A stretch of DNA of 36,893 bases from assembly GCA_018240465.1 (NCBI GenBank), contig JAFEFS010000088.1, positions 1 through 36,893 on the forward strand, written 5' to 3'. This stretch comes from Pseudomonadota bacterium (GTDB lineage: Bacteria; Pseudomonadota; Gammaproteobacteria; Xanthomonadales; Rhodanobacteraceae). The notes below the pieces were generated by a model, which was given only the letters and a program-made list of their open reading frames with translations, was not told where the DNA came from and searched no databases. The translations under genes were made by a program, and so were the position numbers. Below are positions 8,279-16,694 of the stretch, in pieces (position 1 is the stretch's first letter; every line of letters begins with the position of its first letter).

Positions 8279-9316
8279 ATGCCCGCGCCCTTGGTATCCG
8301 TCGTCATCCCGGGATTCAATTGCGCGCAACACGTTGTCGCGACGCTGGAGAGCGTGTTCGCGCAAACCCATCCGAACATCGAAGTGATCTTCGTGGACGA
8401 TGGCTCGACCGACGACACGCCGAAGATCCTCGAGCAATTTCGCCAGCGCATCACCATCATTCGCACCAAGAATGGCGGCCTGGGTGCAGCAAGGAATGCC
8501 GGAATGGCGCATGCCCAAGGCGAATACATCGCCTGGCTCGACGGCGATGATCTCTGTGAGCCGGAACGTATTGCGGTGCAGGCAAGCTTCCTGGCGCATC
8601 GGCCTGAAGTCGCCGTCATCTCGACCGCCTTCTCGACATTCAATGAAGAAGGACTCATTGCAGCCTCCGGGGGCCCCGCGTACTACACCGCGCTGAAGCG
8701 TTACCCTCTCGATACATTGTTTTCGCATCTGGACGTCTTCACCGGGGCGGATGTCGGATGGCTCGGACGGACGTTCGAACCGGTCCATCGCATCTACTGG
8801 GGGCGAATCTGGGAACGCCTCATCCTCGGCAACTTCATGCATCCGCCTACCCTGATGATGCGGCGCGACGCGCAGCGCGAGGTCGGGAACCTGTCGCTGG
8901 GAATGGATATCGGTACCGACTGGGACTACATCTTGCGACTCGCTCACGTTGGCCCGGCCGCGCTCGTCGACACTCCGTTGCTCAAGTACCGGCGGCACGG
9001 CGAGCAAATGTCCGGCAGGCTCTTGGAGGGCCAGCTCACCGCAATCCGCGTGCTCCAGGCGCTGCTCGCGCGGCACGGCGACGAACTCACCGAACTTCGG
9101 CCTCAAATCGAGCGGAAATTTGCGCAGTGTCATGCGCTCGCGGCCTATTTCCTCGCCGAGGAATCGCGCTCACGCGCTCTGTCCCATCTCGTCAGCGCCG
9201 CTTTGCGGGATCCTCGTGAAACCCGCGTGGGGTATCACCTTTCCCGTATCATCGCCGGCCGTTCCGGCCTCGCCCTTCTGCGTCGATTGCGGCGGCAGCC
9301 CACCGTTCGACGTTGA
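8279..9316 (+). CDS. Family 2 glycosyltransferase
   Basis: This 345-residue enzyme has a GT-A fold at the N-terminus: VSVVIPGFNCAQ, then VDDGSTDDT (about 39-47), NGGLGAARNAG (about 65-75) and the metal/nucleotide-sugar motif WLDGDD (about 86-91). It should transfer a sugar from a nucleotide donor to a polysaccharide, lipid or protein acceptor at the cytoplasmic face of the membrane. There is no clear membrane segment. ATG 8279 was chosen because the GT2 fold starts within a few residues; the longer frame from 8114 has an arginine-rich, non-conserved N-terminus. A TATACT box at 8233-8238 is a possible -10 element without a good -35. It stands alone, with no other glycan genes nearby, so the product is unknown. 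Confidence 0.88.
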   Translation: MPAPLVSVVIPGFNCAQHVVATLESVFAQTHPNIEVIFVDDGSTDDTPKILEQFRQRITIIRTKNGGLGAARNAGMAHAQGEYIAWLDGDDLCEPERIAVQASFLAHRPEVAVISTAFSTFNEEGLIAASGGPAYYTALKRYPLDTLFSHLDVFTGADVGWLGRTFEPVHRIYWGRIWERLILGNFMHPPTLMMRRDAQREVGNLSLGMDIGTDWDYILRLAHVGPAALVDTPLLKYRRHGEQMSGRLLEGQLTAIRVLQALLARHGDELTELRPQIERKFAQCHALAAYFLAEESRSRALSHLVSAALRDPRETRVGYHLSRIIAGRSGLALLRRLRRQPTVRR

Positions 9317-9335
9317 GCATCTCCGGAAGAAGCGG

Positions 9336-9361
9336 AAAAAGGCTCGTTTCTCCACGAGCCT
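9336..9361 (-). terminator. Rho-independent terminator after the tRNA gene
   Basis: Read on the minus strand, an eight-base-pair stem AGGCTCGT / ACGAGCCT with a six-base loop is followed by a run of Ts (bases 9340-9336). It lies 45 bases beyond the 3' end of the minus-strand tRNA and is in the right orientation to end its transcript. It may also limit read-through against the convergent glycosyltransferase gene. Confidence 0.75.
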
Positions 9362-9406
9362 GGCCGAACTAAGCTTTCACCCACACGCCGCACAAGTGCG
9401 ACGGAA

Positions 9407-9482
9407 TGGTGGGCCCGCCAGGATTCGAACCTGGAACCAAGAGATTATGAGTCTCCTGCACTAACCGTTGTGCTACAGGCCC
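9407..9482 (-). tRNA. tRNA with CAU anticodon, probably tRNA-Ile2 (lysidine type)
   Basis: The minus strand folds into a full cloverleaf: acceptor stem GGGCCTG/CGGGCCC, D-arm GCAC/GTGC, anticodon stem GGAGA/TCTCT with loop CTCATAA, T-arm CCAGG TTCGAAT CCTGG, and an encoded CCA end (9407-9409). The anticodon is CAT, which decodes either as elongator methionine or, after C34 is changed to lysidine by TilS, as isoleucine AUA. The C4-G69 and C5-G68 acceptor pairs are those known to favour TilS recognition of E. coli tRNA-Ile2. It also lacks the initiator features (mismatch at 1-72, GGG/CCC anticodon stem). Ile2 is therefore preferred; elongator Met is the alternative. A terminator follows 45 bases downstream. 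Confidence 0.9.
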
Positions 9483-9615
9483 TGCGTCGTCGAAGTATGC
9501 AACTGCGTGCGGCAGGATGCCGGGCCGCCGTCGTGATGGCAAGTCCATGCCGGCGCGATATCGTGGCCACGGACTACATCACGAAGCCGGTGCGGGCGCG
9601 AGGCAGGCGTGCGGG

Positions 9616-10917
9616 TCAGGGCCCGGCGTAGCGCACCCGCCAGATTGACCCCGTGCCGTCATCGGTGACCAGGAGCGAGCCATCGCTGGCCACAGCGACG
9701 CCGACCGGGCGGCCCCAGACGGTGCCGTCGTCGAGGACGAAGCCGGTGAGAAAATCCTGATATTCGCCGCTGGCGCGCGCGTTGCCGTGGCGCGACACGC
9801 GGATCACCTCGTAGCCGGCGCGCGCGGAGCGGTTCCATGAGCCGTGTTCGGCGGCGAAGATGTCGCCCGAGTATTCCGCCGGAAACTGCTTGCCATCGTA
9901 GAAGGCCAGGCCGAGCGAGGCGCTGTGCGGCTGGATCAGCACGTCGGGCACGATGACCTTGTCCTTGAGCTCGGGGTGCTTGCCGGCGTGGCGCGGGTCC
10001 TGGTTCGCGCCGATGTACCACCACGGCCAGCCGTAGAAGCCCCCTTCCTGCACGTGCGTGATGTAGTCGGGCACGAGGTTGTCGCCGAGCATGTCGCGCT
10101 CGTTGACGCTGGTCCACAGCTCGCCCGACTTCGGATCGATCGCGAGCCCGACCGGGTTGCGGATACCGGCGGCGAACACCTTGCGCCCGGCGCCGTCGGA
10201 ATTGTATACAAGTATATTCGCGCGAAATTTCTCCGCCGGCGTCGTATCCGGATCGTCGACGTTGGAGCGCGAGCCGACCGCGACGAACAGGCGCTTGCCG
10301 TCGGCCGAGAACACGACGTCGCGCGTGGAATGCCCACCGCTCGGCAGGTCGGCAAGCTTCTCGGGCTTGCCGCTCGCCTTGAGATCGCCGTTGCGATATG
10401 GCAGGCGCACGAGCGCGTCGGTGCTGCCGACGTAGAGCCATTGCGGTTCGGCGCCGGGCGGATAGAACGCGAGACCGAACGGCTCGTTCAACCCATTTGC
10501 ATACACTTCGACCTTCTGCGGCTTGCCGTCGGCGCCGATGCCGCGCAGCACGCGGATGCGCCCGGCGGCGGTTTCGGCGACGAAGATGTCGCCATTCGGT
10601 GCGCGCCGGATCTGGCGCGGGTTGTGTAGATCGCTGGCAAACCACTCGACCTTGAATCCCGCCGGCACCTTCGGCCACACGCCGGCCGGCCGCGGCACCA
10701 TGTGCGGGCCGTTGCCGACGCCCTTGGTTGCATACGGCGCAGGCAGGTCGGCCGGCGTGATCTTGCGCGTGGTGCCGGGCGATTCGTAGCGGAAATCGGT
10801 GAACGGCGGTGTCGGCGCGGGCGCGTCGAACTTGCTCGCCGCAGCCTGCTGCGCGAGCACCGGAACGCCGGCAAGCAGCGCAGCGGCGGCGATCAAGGTG
10901 AATGCTGGGTGGATCAT
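9616..10917 (-). CDS. Secreted PQQ-dependent sugar (sorbosone-type) dehydrogenase
   Basis: This 433-residue protein starts with a signal peptide (cleavage near VLA|QQ, residue 22) and carries a six-bladed beta-propeller of the soluble glucose/sorbosone dehydrogenase family. Recognisable segments are FKVEWFASDLHNPRQIRRAP, GDIFVAETAAGRIRVLR, the family hallmark GGHSTRDVVFSADGKRLFVA, IRNPVGLAIDPKSGELW, EGGFYGWPWW, and the final AAEHGSWNRS and DDGTGSIWRV. Such enzymes oxidise aldoses or related sugars in the periplasm with bound PQQ. ATG 10917 was chosen because the signal peptide begins there; the longer upstream frame is low-complexity read-through. It gives the PqqU-like importer in this window a plausible local client. 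The true substrate is unknown. Confidence 0.88.
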   Translation of the reverse strand: MIHPAFTLIAAAALLAGVPVLAQQAAASKFDAPAPTPPFTDFRYESPGTTRKITPADLPAPYATKGVGNGPHMVPRPAGVWPKVPAGFKVEWFASDLHNPRQIRRAPNGDIFVAETAAGRIRVLRGIGADGKPQKVEVYANGLNEPFGLAFYPPGAEPQWLYVGSTDALVRLPYRNGDLKASGKPEKLADLPSGGHSTRDVVFSADGKRLFVAVGSRSNVDDPDTTPAEKFRANILVYNSDGAGRKVFAAGIRNPVGLAIDPKSGELWTSVNERDMLGDNLVPDYITHVQEGGFYGWPWWYIGANQDPRHAGKHPELKDKVIVPDVLIQPHSASLGLAFYDGKQFPAEYSGDIFAAEHGSWNRSARAGYEVIRVSRHGNARASGEYQDFLTGFVLDDGTVWGRPVGVAVASDGSLLVTDDGTGSIWRVRYAGP

Positions 10918-11087
10918 GGCAACTCCCGTGCGGGTAGCGGACGCGCCGGTCCGGGCGCGAGTCGGACCGTTATTCTGCAACGACGACAGCGCGAAGTCGC
11001 GACGATTTTCATTACGTGCTGCTAACAGAATGTCTACCGTTTCTCGGTATACTCGCGCCGAATTCCCCACCGCAGACCGCAACGGTA

Positions 11088-14000
11088 ATGTCGAACCCCC
11101 GGCCCGGGCGCCCGCACAACCTGCTGATCGATCTCGCCTGGTTCCTGCCGGCACTGGCCGTCTTTTCGCTAGCCGCCTTCGTTCGCCACCCCGCGGTGGC
11201 CATTGCCCTGTTCGTCGGCAACGGCCTGACCATGGTCGCGATCACCCACGCGCTGCACCTGCGGCGGCGCCCGGTCGACATCGAGCCGCTGGTTCTCGGC
11301 GGCGCGGCCTATGGCGTGCTGCTCGCGGTCTATGCCGCCGTGTTCGCGCTCGTCGCATTCTTTCCTTCACGCCTGATCCTCGCCCACGTCTCGTTCGCCA
11401 CGGCGCTGCTGCTGGCGGCGGCGGTCGTGCTGCTGCTCGCGCCGTGGCGCGGCTGGCCCGCGTTCGGCCTCGCCGCGTTGCTCGACGAGTTGCGCACGCG
11501 GCGGCGTCCGCCCGGTCTCGGCGAAACGGTCGGCAACAGCGTCGACCTCGCGCATCGCCTGACCGCGCGTGAAGACCTGTATTTCCCGCAGGGCCTGGTT
11601 GTGTCGCTGGCCGTGTTCGCGCTGACGCTCGGCACCTTCGCCATTGCCGGGATCGGTGTCGATCTGCCCGAAACAACGCGCCTGTTCGCACTTGGCGCCT
11701 ACGCGCTGGTGCTGGCACCGCTGTGCCACTGGTTGATGGTGCGTACGAGTCTCGCGGCGATACTCGATCAGCGCGATCTGCTGCGCCCCGCGCATCCGCG
11801 CGACGCGCGTCCGCAACGGACGCCGCCGTCGCTGGATACCACGGTCGCTCCGGCTCAGCCCGTTTCGGCTGCGGCGCCTGAGCCGGTCGCGGTACCCGCG
11901 CCGGCTTCCATTTCGCCCTCCACTCCCGCGTCGGTGCCGGTCGATCAAGCGCAGCTCGACGCGCGGCTGCTGCGCCATGCGCGCGCCTGCGACGGCGTGG
12001 CCGCACTGGCCGCGCTTGCGCAAGGCGCCGACCCGAACTTCGTGCCGCACGCGGGCGAGCGCGACCAGCGTTCGGTCGTCGTGCTCGCCTGCGTCGCCCA
12101 AGACCTGACCCTGCTGCGGGCACTGATCGCCAAGGGCGCCGACATCAACCGCGCTCACGCCGGCCTGACCCCGCTGATCGCGGCGACGCGCGACAGCTAT
12201 CAGGGTCGGCCCGACGTCGTCGTCACCCTGCTCACCAACGGCGCCGATCCGCACTGCGTCGACGCCGAGGGTAACACGCCGCTGCATTTCGCCGTGCGCG
12301 CGGCCGAGCCTACCGTCGCCGCGTTGCTCTGCGATGCGTCGGCGCCGGTCGACGCGATCAATCGCGAAGGCCACACCCCGCTCGCCATCGCCTGCGCGCT
12401 GGGACGCAGCGACCTCGTGCGCTTCCTGCTCGAGCGCCGCGCCGCGGTTCACGTCGCCGACGCTGTGCCCGCGTTGATCGCGGCCGCGGCCTCGCCCGAC
12501 GACAACACCGACGTGGTCAAGCTGCTGCTCAAGCGCGGCGCGCGCGTCGACAGCACCGACAATCACGGCCGCACGGCGCTGGCGATCGCCGCGCAGCACG
12601 ACAACGCCGACATCGCAGCGCTGCTGCTCAAGTCCGGCGCCGCGATCGACGCAACCGACGCGCTCGGCGTCAGCGCGCTGATGGAAGCCGCGCTCGCCGG
12701 CGCCGCCGACGTGCTCGATGTGCTCGGCGCGAACGCGCCCGCGCTCGAACAGGCCGACCACAGCGGCCGCACCGCGCTGATGTTCGCCGCCGAGTCGATC
12801 TACGCCGACGACGCCTTCGTCGCGCGCCTGCTAGCGCTCGGTGCCGCGATCGACACGACAACGCGCGAAGGCAAACGCGCGGTCGATTTCGCCGCCGCCG
12901 CCGGCCGCTGGAGCGTGGTCAAACTGCTCGACCCGGACTACGCGCTGCCGGCCAGTATCGATGCGGGCGCAACGTCCACCGCGACCGCGCGCGAGGATTC
13001 GCCCGCGCACCTGCTAGATGCACTGCGCTTCGGCCACTGGCAGATCGCCGACAGCTTCGCGCAGACCCAGCGTGCCTGGCCGATGGCGCGACGTGCGCAA
13101 CTCTTTCTCGATCTCGCCGAACACCGCGACCCGGCCGCGCGCGCGTGGCTGCTGCGCCACGGCCTCGACGCGAATGCGACACTGCCCCACGGTACCGCGC
13201 TGGTCGGCGCCCTGCTCGCGCATTTGCCCGAGAGTCTCGCCGCGCTGCGCGAGCTGATCGATGCCGGCGCGCAGACCGCGGGCAGCGGTCTGCTCGGCGC
13301 AGTGTTCGATGCGCTGATCCGCCATCCCGAACGGCGCGCGGAGCTCGAGACGCTCGCACTGACGATGCTCGAACGCGGCGCCGATCCATTCGCCAGCGAC
13401 GCGAACGCGCAGACGCCGCTCGCGCGCTGCATCGCCTGTGGCAGCGCGCGCATCGCGCAGACGCTGCTCGAACGCGGCGCCGATCCGAACCCGCGTGACC
13501 GCCACGGACGCACGCCGCTATTCGCCGCGTTCGCGCTGCCGCCCGATGCGGCCGACGCGATCACGCGCGCGCTCGTGCGCGCCGGTGCCGATCCAGAGCT
13601 GGCCGCCGCCAACGGCGAAACCGCGCTCGGCCTCGCCCTCGCCTCACCGCAAACGGGCCTGCGCCGCTGGCTGGACTGGACGCGATGGAAACTGCCCAAA
13701 CGTGCGCTGCGCGCCGCCGACCTGCCTGCCGCCGCGCAACTCGGCGACGCCGATGCGGTGGCGAAACTCATCGACCTCGGCCTCGCCATCGATGCGCCCG
13801 ATGCGCAGGGCGCAAGCGCGCTGCTGCGTGCCGCGGGCGCCGGCCGCGTCGACCTCGTTGCGCTGCTGCTCGATCGCGGCGCCGACCTCGCGCAAGCCGC
13901 AGCGAGCGGTGCGACGCCATTGTCCGCGGCGGTCACCGCGCGCCGCACCGGCGTGGTCGACGCGCTGCTCGACCGCGGAGTCGCGGTCGACCAGCGCATG

Positions 14001-14576
14001 CCGGGCGGCAGTACCATGCTGATGATCGCCGCGGCGCTCGGCTATCCCGACCTCGTCGCCGGTCTGCTCGCGCGCGGCGCCGATGCCAACGCGCAGGACG
14101 AGCGCGGCAAACGCCCGCTGCACGCTGCCGCGCAATTCGCCTTCGCCGGTCGCGACACTGCGCGCGCGCGGCAGACGCTGGAACTGCTGATCGGCAAAGG
14201 CGCCGAACTCGACGCGCGCGACGCCAAGGGCGGCACCGCACTGCACACCCTGCTCGGCGCGCACGCCGCACCCGGCAGCGTTGGCGACCAGCACCATTTG
14301 CAGGCCCTGCTCTCGCTGTTCCTGGTCGGTCGCGCCGACGTCAACGTGCAGGACGAACGTGGCGTCTCGCCGCTGCACGCCTGCGCGATGCATGGTTTGA
14401 TCCTGCCCGCGCGCGCGCTGCTCGCCGCGCGCGCCGATGCGGAAGCAACGGACTCGATGGGCCGCACGCCGCGCGACGTCGCCAACCTGCTCGGCTTCAT
14501 CGACGTCGCCGCCGAACTGACCGCGCGCCTGCCGACGGCGATGCCGCTGCCCGGGCGGCCGGCGGCACAACGCTAA
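11088..14576 (+). CDS. Large membrane-anchored ankyrin-repeat protein
   Basis: This is a 1162-residue protein with two halves. Residues 1-225 contain about six hydrophobic segments (near 12-31, 36-55, 68-92, 98-118, 173-194 and 203-222), so it is an integral inner-membrane protein. A Pro/Ala-rich linker (about 250-295) is followed by roughly twenty ankyrin repeats running to the C-terminus, with typical GxTPLxxA and LLxxGAD elements (TPLHFAVRAAE, LLLKRGARVD, LLARGADANAQD). Ankyrin arrays bind other proteins; the partner is unknown. The start ATG 11088 lies 35 bases after a TATACT box (11048-11053) that may be a -10 element. The last four bases overlap the end of the convergent yajQ gene. The ankyrin-yajQ neighbourhood appears conserved in Xanthomonadales, as far as I recall. 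Confidence 0.88.
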   Translation: MSNPRPGRPHNLLIDLAWFLPALAVFSLAAFVRHPAVAIALFVGNGLTMVAITHALHLRRRPVDIEPLVLGGAAYGVLLAVYAAVFALVAFFPSRLILAHVSFATALLLAAAVVLLLAPWRGWPAFGLAALLDELRTRRRPPGLGETVGNSVDLAHRLTAREDLYFPQGLVVSLAVFALTLGTFAIAGIGVDLPETTRLFALGAYALVLAPLCHWLMVRTSLAAILDQRDLLRPAHPRDARPQRTPPSLDTTVAPAQPVSAAAPEPVAVPAPASISPSTPASVPVDQAQLDARLLRHARACDGVAALAALAQGADPNFVPHAGERDQRSVVVLACVAQDLTLLRALIAKGADINRAHAGLTPLIAATRDSYQGRPDVVVTLLTNGADPHCVDAEGNTPLHFAVRAAEPTVAALLCDASAPVDAINREGHTPLAIACALGRSDLVRFLLERRAAVHVADAVPALIAAAASPDDNTDVVKLLLKRGARVDSTDNHGRTALAIAAQHDNADIAALLLKSGAAIDATDALGVSALMEAALAGAADVLDVLGANAPALEQADHSGRTALMFAAESIYADDAFVARLLALGAAIDTTTREGKRAVDFAAAAGRWSVVKLLDPDYALPASIDAGATSTATAREDSPAHLLDALRFGHWQIADSFAQTQRAWPMARRAQLFLDLAEHRDPAARAWLLRHGLDANATLPHGTALVGALLAHLPESLAALRELIDAGAQTAGSGLLGAVFDALIRHPERRAELETLALTMLERGADPFASDANAQTPLARCIACGSARIAQTLLERGADPNPRDRHGRTPLFAAFALPPDAADAITRALVRAGADPELAAANGETALGLALASPQTGLRRWLDWTRWKLPKRALRAADLPAAAQLGDADAVAKLIDLGLAIDAPDAQGASALLRAAGAGRVDLVALLLDRGADLAQAAASGATPLSAAVTARRTGVVDALLDRGVAVDQRMPGGSTMLMIAAALGYPDLVAGLLARGADANAQDERGKRPLHAAAQFAFAGRDTARARQTLELLIGKGAELDARDAKGGTALHTLLGAHAAPGSVGDQHHLQALLSLFLVGRADVNVQDERGVSPLHACAMHGLILPARALLAARADAEATDSMGRTPRDVANLLGFIDVAAELTARLPTAMPLPGRPAAQR

Positions 14577-15055
14577 TCGCGGAAATTCTCGTACTGCAGC
14601 GGCATCTTCAGATCCGCTGTGCGCAGCAGCGCGATCGCCATCTGCAAGTCGTCGCGTTTCTTGCCGGTCACGCGCAGCTTGTCGCCCTGGATCTGCGCCT
14701 CGACCTTGAGCTTGGCGCCCTTGATCATCGCCACGATCTCCTTGGCCAGCGGCTGCTCGATGCCCTGCTTGAGCGTCACCTTCTGCTTCGCGCTGGCGAG
14801 ATTGGTTTCGGGATCGTCCACTTCCATGCAGCGGATATCGATCTGCCGGCTGGTCAGGCGCTGCTTGAGGATGTCGAGCATCTGTTTCAGCTGGAACTCG
14901 GCCTGCGCCTTCATCGTGACCACCGTTTCCTCACGCTCGTAGACCGAGCCGGTACCCTTGAAGTCGAAACGATTGGTCAACTCGCGATTGGCCTGATCGA
15001 CCGCGTTGGTCAGTTCGTGCAGGTCGAGCTTGGAAACGATGTCGAACGAAGGCAT
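14573..15055 (-). CDS. yajQ: YajQ family cyclic-di-GMP-binding protein
   Basis: This 160-residue protein is a full-length YajQ (DUF520) with the family start MPSFDIVSKLDLHELTNAVDQ, then ELTNRFDFKGT, and near the end VTGKKRDDLQMAIALLR and PLQYENFRD. It has two ferredoxin-like halves and no catalytic motif. A Xanthomonas homologue (XC_3703) binds cyclic di-GMP and acts with a LysR-type regulator on virulence genes; a similar effector role is likely but not shown. The gene is convergent with the ankyrin gene and overlaps its stop by four bases, so the two cannot share a terminator between them. The 150 bases upstream hold its promoter region and a GCGTGTG/CACACGC inverted repeat (15105-15143) with no T-run. 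Confidence 0.95.
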   Translation of the reverse strand: MPSFDIVSKLDLHELTNAVDQANRELTNRFDFKGTGSVYEREETVVTMKAQAEFQLKQMLDILKQRLTSRQIDIRCMEVDDPETNLASAKQKVTLKQGIEQPLAKEIVAMIKGAKLKVEAQIQGDKLRVTGKKRDDLQMAIALLRTADLKMPLQYENFRD

Positions 15056-15205
15056 GGCGGCGGCGTTGTGTGGGAGTCACGGCATTCTAGCAAGCGCGAA
15101 TTCGGCGTGTGCTCGCCTGCTTCGCGGCCGGAGCCGCACACGCAAGCAGCGCGTGGACGGCCGCCTCGAGAGGCCAAGCAACCTCTGCGCCGGAATGGCG
15201 GCGAC

Positions 15206-15922
15206 CTATTTTTCAGCCACGTCCTGCCACCCGAACCGCTCAAGCACCTTCAGCCAAACCGGGTCCGGTCTTGCGACCAATGCCATGCGCGTACCCGACA
15301 TCGGATGCACAAATTCCAACTGCCACCCATGCAGCAACATGCGATGCATGCCGAAATGGATGCGCCACAGCCGGTTGTGATCGCCGCGCCCATGACTCGT
15401 GTCGCCGACGATGTGGTGCGAGACGTGGTGGAAGTGTTTGCGAATCTGCCGGTAGCGACCGGTCTCGGGCAGCGCTTCGACCAGCGCGTAGCGTTGCTCG
15501 GGATACCGGCCCATTTCGATCGGCACCGTTGTCGTCGCCAGCGTGCGCCAGCGCGTCAGCGCCGGCTTGCGCGGCCCGTGCTCGCGCACGCCGGGCAACG
15601 GATAGTCGATCGCGCCCTCGCCCGCCGGCCAGCCACGCACGACCGCGAGATATTTTTTCGTCACCTCGCGCGCCATGAACGCGCGGCCAAGCTCACCGGC
15701 GATTTCGCGCGACTTCGCCAACAACAGCACGCCCGACGTCGCGCGATCGAGACGATGCGCGAGATACAGATTCGCACCGGCCTGCTGCTTGATCCGGTCG
15801 AGCAGGAAATCGGTCTCGTCGTTGGCGATCTTGCTCTTGTGCACGAGCAATCCAGCCGGCTTGTTGACTGCCAGCAGCTCGTCGTCTTCGTGGATGATCT
15901 CGATGGATTCCGGCAATGTCAT
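15206..15922 (-). CDS. truC: tRNA pseudouridine-65 synthase
   Basis: This 238-residue enzyme belongs to the RluA superfamily and fits TruC, which makes pseudouridine at position 65 in the T-arm of some tRNAs. The catalytic motif HRLDRATSGVLLLAK places the nucleophile at D59. Family-specific segments follow: GRYRQIRKHFHHVSHHIVGD, HGRGDHNRLWR, and LHGWQLEFVHP. There is no N-terminal S4 domain, which separates it from RluA-D and RluB/E/F. ATG 15922 starts the conserved fold directly. It is transcribed toward yajQ and lies just downstream of the toxin-antitoxin pair, so it marks the left edge of the accessory segment. Confidence 0.93.
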   Translation of the reverse strand: MTLPESIEIIHEDDELLAVNKPAGLLVHKSKIANDETDFLLDRIKQQAGANLYLAHRLDRATSGVLLLAKSREIAGELGRAFMAREVTKKYLAVVRGWPAGEGAIDYPLPGVREHGPRKPALTRWRTLATTTVPIEMGRYPEQRYALVEALPETGRYRQIRKHFHHVSHHIVGDTSHGRGDHNRLWRIHFGMHRMLLHGWQLEFVHPMSGTRMALVARPDPVWLKVLERFGWQDVAEK

Positions 15923-15966
15923 TCCAGTCGCACAGGAACCACGTTCCGCATGCCTTCGGGTGGAGG

Positions 15967-16287
15967 TCAGTGATAATCCTGCTCGACCTGATGCCGCACT
16001 GCCAGCACCAATACGAGGTTCGGCGGAATGATTTCATATAACGCAACGTATCCGCGGTTGCCGAACGGAATCGGCAATTCGCGGCGCAAGCCATTCTTGC
16101 CGTCGCCTGCCTTGCGGTAAATCATCGGCGATTGCGCCAGATGCGTGTTGACTGCGGCGTCGATCGCGCTCAATGCCTGCTCGGCGATTTCCAAATCCTC
16201 AACGTATTTCGCGCGGTCAATCAAGAATGCATACAGCCGCCGCAAATCCTCTTCGGCAGCAGGTGCGAACTTGACGCGAAATATCAC
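15967..16287 (-). CDS. ParE/RelE-family toxin
   Basis: This 106-residue basic protein has the ParE/RelE-type compact fold: VKFAPAAEEDLRRLYAFLID at the N-terminus and RRELPIPFGNRGYVALYEI followed by VLVLAVRHQVEQDY at the end. ParE toxins inhibit DNA gyrase and RelE toxins cut mRNA at the ribosome; the 'AVRHQVE.DY' ending is closer to ParE. It starts with GTG at 16287, overlapping the stop of the antitoxin gene by four bases (GTGA), which gives the usual antitoxin-first coupled order. It is the first gene of the accessory island counted from truC. The target was not established here. Confidence 0.88.
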   Translation of the reverse strand: MIFRVKFAPAAEEDLRRLYAFLIDRAKYVEDLEIAEQALSAIDAAVNTHLAQSPMIYRKAGDGKNGLRRELPIPFGNRGYVALYEIIPPNLVLVLAVRHQVEQDYH

Positions 16288-16568
16288 GAGCCGCGCTTGA
16301 GCTGCTTGCGCTTGGCTTCCAGTTTGGCGCGCAAGTCCGCCAGCACTTTTCCTGCGGGACGAGCAACGCCGTCACGCTGGAATTGCCGGAATGCGGCGTC
16401 GCCGCGCGCATGGAAGGCCTCCTGGATGCGCCGGTATTCCACCGCACCACGAACGCTGGCCTCGACGAAACCGGACAGGGTTTCGTCTTCGCGCAAAACG
16501 CTTTCCAGTTCGGCGCGCAATTCGGGAGCGACGCGGACTTGTGGCAGCACGGCTGTTTTCATGTGCAT
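16284..16568 (-). CDS. Antitoxin of the ParE-type pair (YlcI/YnfO-like ribbon-helix-helix)
   Basis: This 94-residue protein resembles small YlcI/YnfO or ParD-like antitoxins: a short strand TAVLPQVRVAPELRAELESVL matches a ribbon-helix-helix DNA-binding N-terminus, and the charged C-terminal half (RRIQEAFHARGDAAFRQF, KLEAKRKQLKRGS) would wrap the toxin. The start is ATG 16568 (MHMK); ATG 16562 is the alternative. The gene precedes and overlaps the toxin gene. A dyad AACGC-attc-GCGTT lies six bases upstream of its start and is a likely site of autorepression. A much longer open frame reaching 17525 is only the shadow of the WYL gene on the other strand. Confidence 0.85.
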   Translation of the reverse strand: MHMKTAVLPQVRVAPELRAELESVLREDETLSGFVEASVRGAVEYRRIQEAFHARGDAAFRQFQRDGVARPAGKVLADLRAKLEAKRKQLKRGS

Positions 16569-16573
16569 GATGT

Positions 16574-16587
16574 AACGCATTCGCGTT
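16574..16587 (-). promoter_or_regulatory. Candidate operator of the toxin-antitoxin operon
   Basis: A short perfect inverted repeat, AACGC-ATTC-GCGTT, lies immediately upstream of the antitoxin start codon. Ribbon-helix-helix antitoxins bind such short palindromes over their own promoter, so its position suits autoregulation. Binding is inferred from symmetry and location only. Confidence 0.4.
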
Positions 16588-16646
16588 GCACGGTCAAGCG
16601 GCCGCACAACCCACGAATTGACAAGCGCCAAGGATGCGACGCAGAT

Positions 16647-16666
16647 TGTCGCAACATCGTGCGATA
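16647..16666 (+). promoter_or_regulatory. Candidate operator upstream of the WYL regulator gene
   Basis: TGTCGCA-ACATCG-TGCGATA is an imperfect inverted repeat (one mismatch; inner arms TCGCA/TGCGA are exact) located 28 bases before the WYL start codon. WYL repressors of the BrxR/CapW type bind inverted repeats in their own promoters, so this may be a self-operator. It also lies in the gap shared with the divergent toxin-antitoxin promoter. Confidence 0.4.
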
Positions 16667-16694
16667 GCGCCTCTTTCACAAAAGGCATCCTCGC

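Noticed and set aside
9407..9482. Initiator tRNA-Met
   Set aside because: Position 1-72 is a paired G-C and the anticodon stem lacks three G-C pairs, so it is not an initiator.
10195..10225. AT-rich TATAC stretch inside the sugar dehydrogenase gene as an internal promoter
   Set aside because: It falls in a coding segment (ILVYNSDG) and has no gene behind it to serve.
11367..12761. Long minus-strand frames opposite the ankyrin gene
   Set aside because: They arise from the periodic GC-rich ankyrin codons; no motif and no plausible start.
12000..14500. DNA-level tandem repeat array in the ankyrin gene
   Set aside because: The periodicity is at protein level; the nucleotide units are too diverged to be a DNA repeat.
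15056..15205. Inverted repeat GCGTGTG/CACACGC as a terminator for truC
   Set aside because: The loop is long and there is no T-run on the minus strand.
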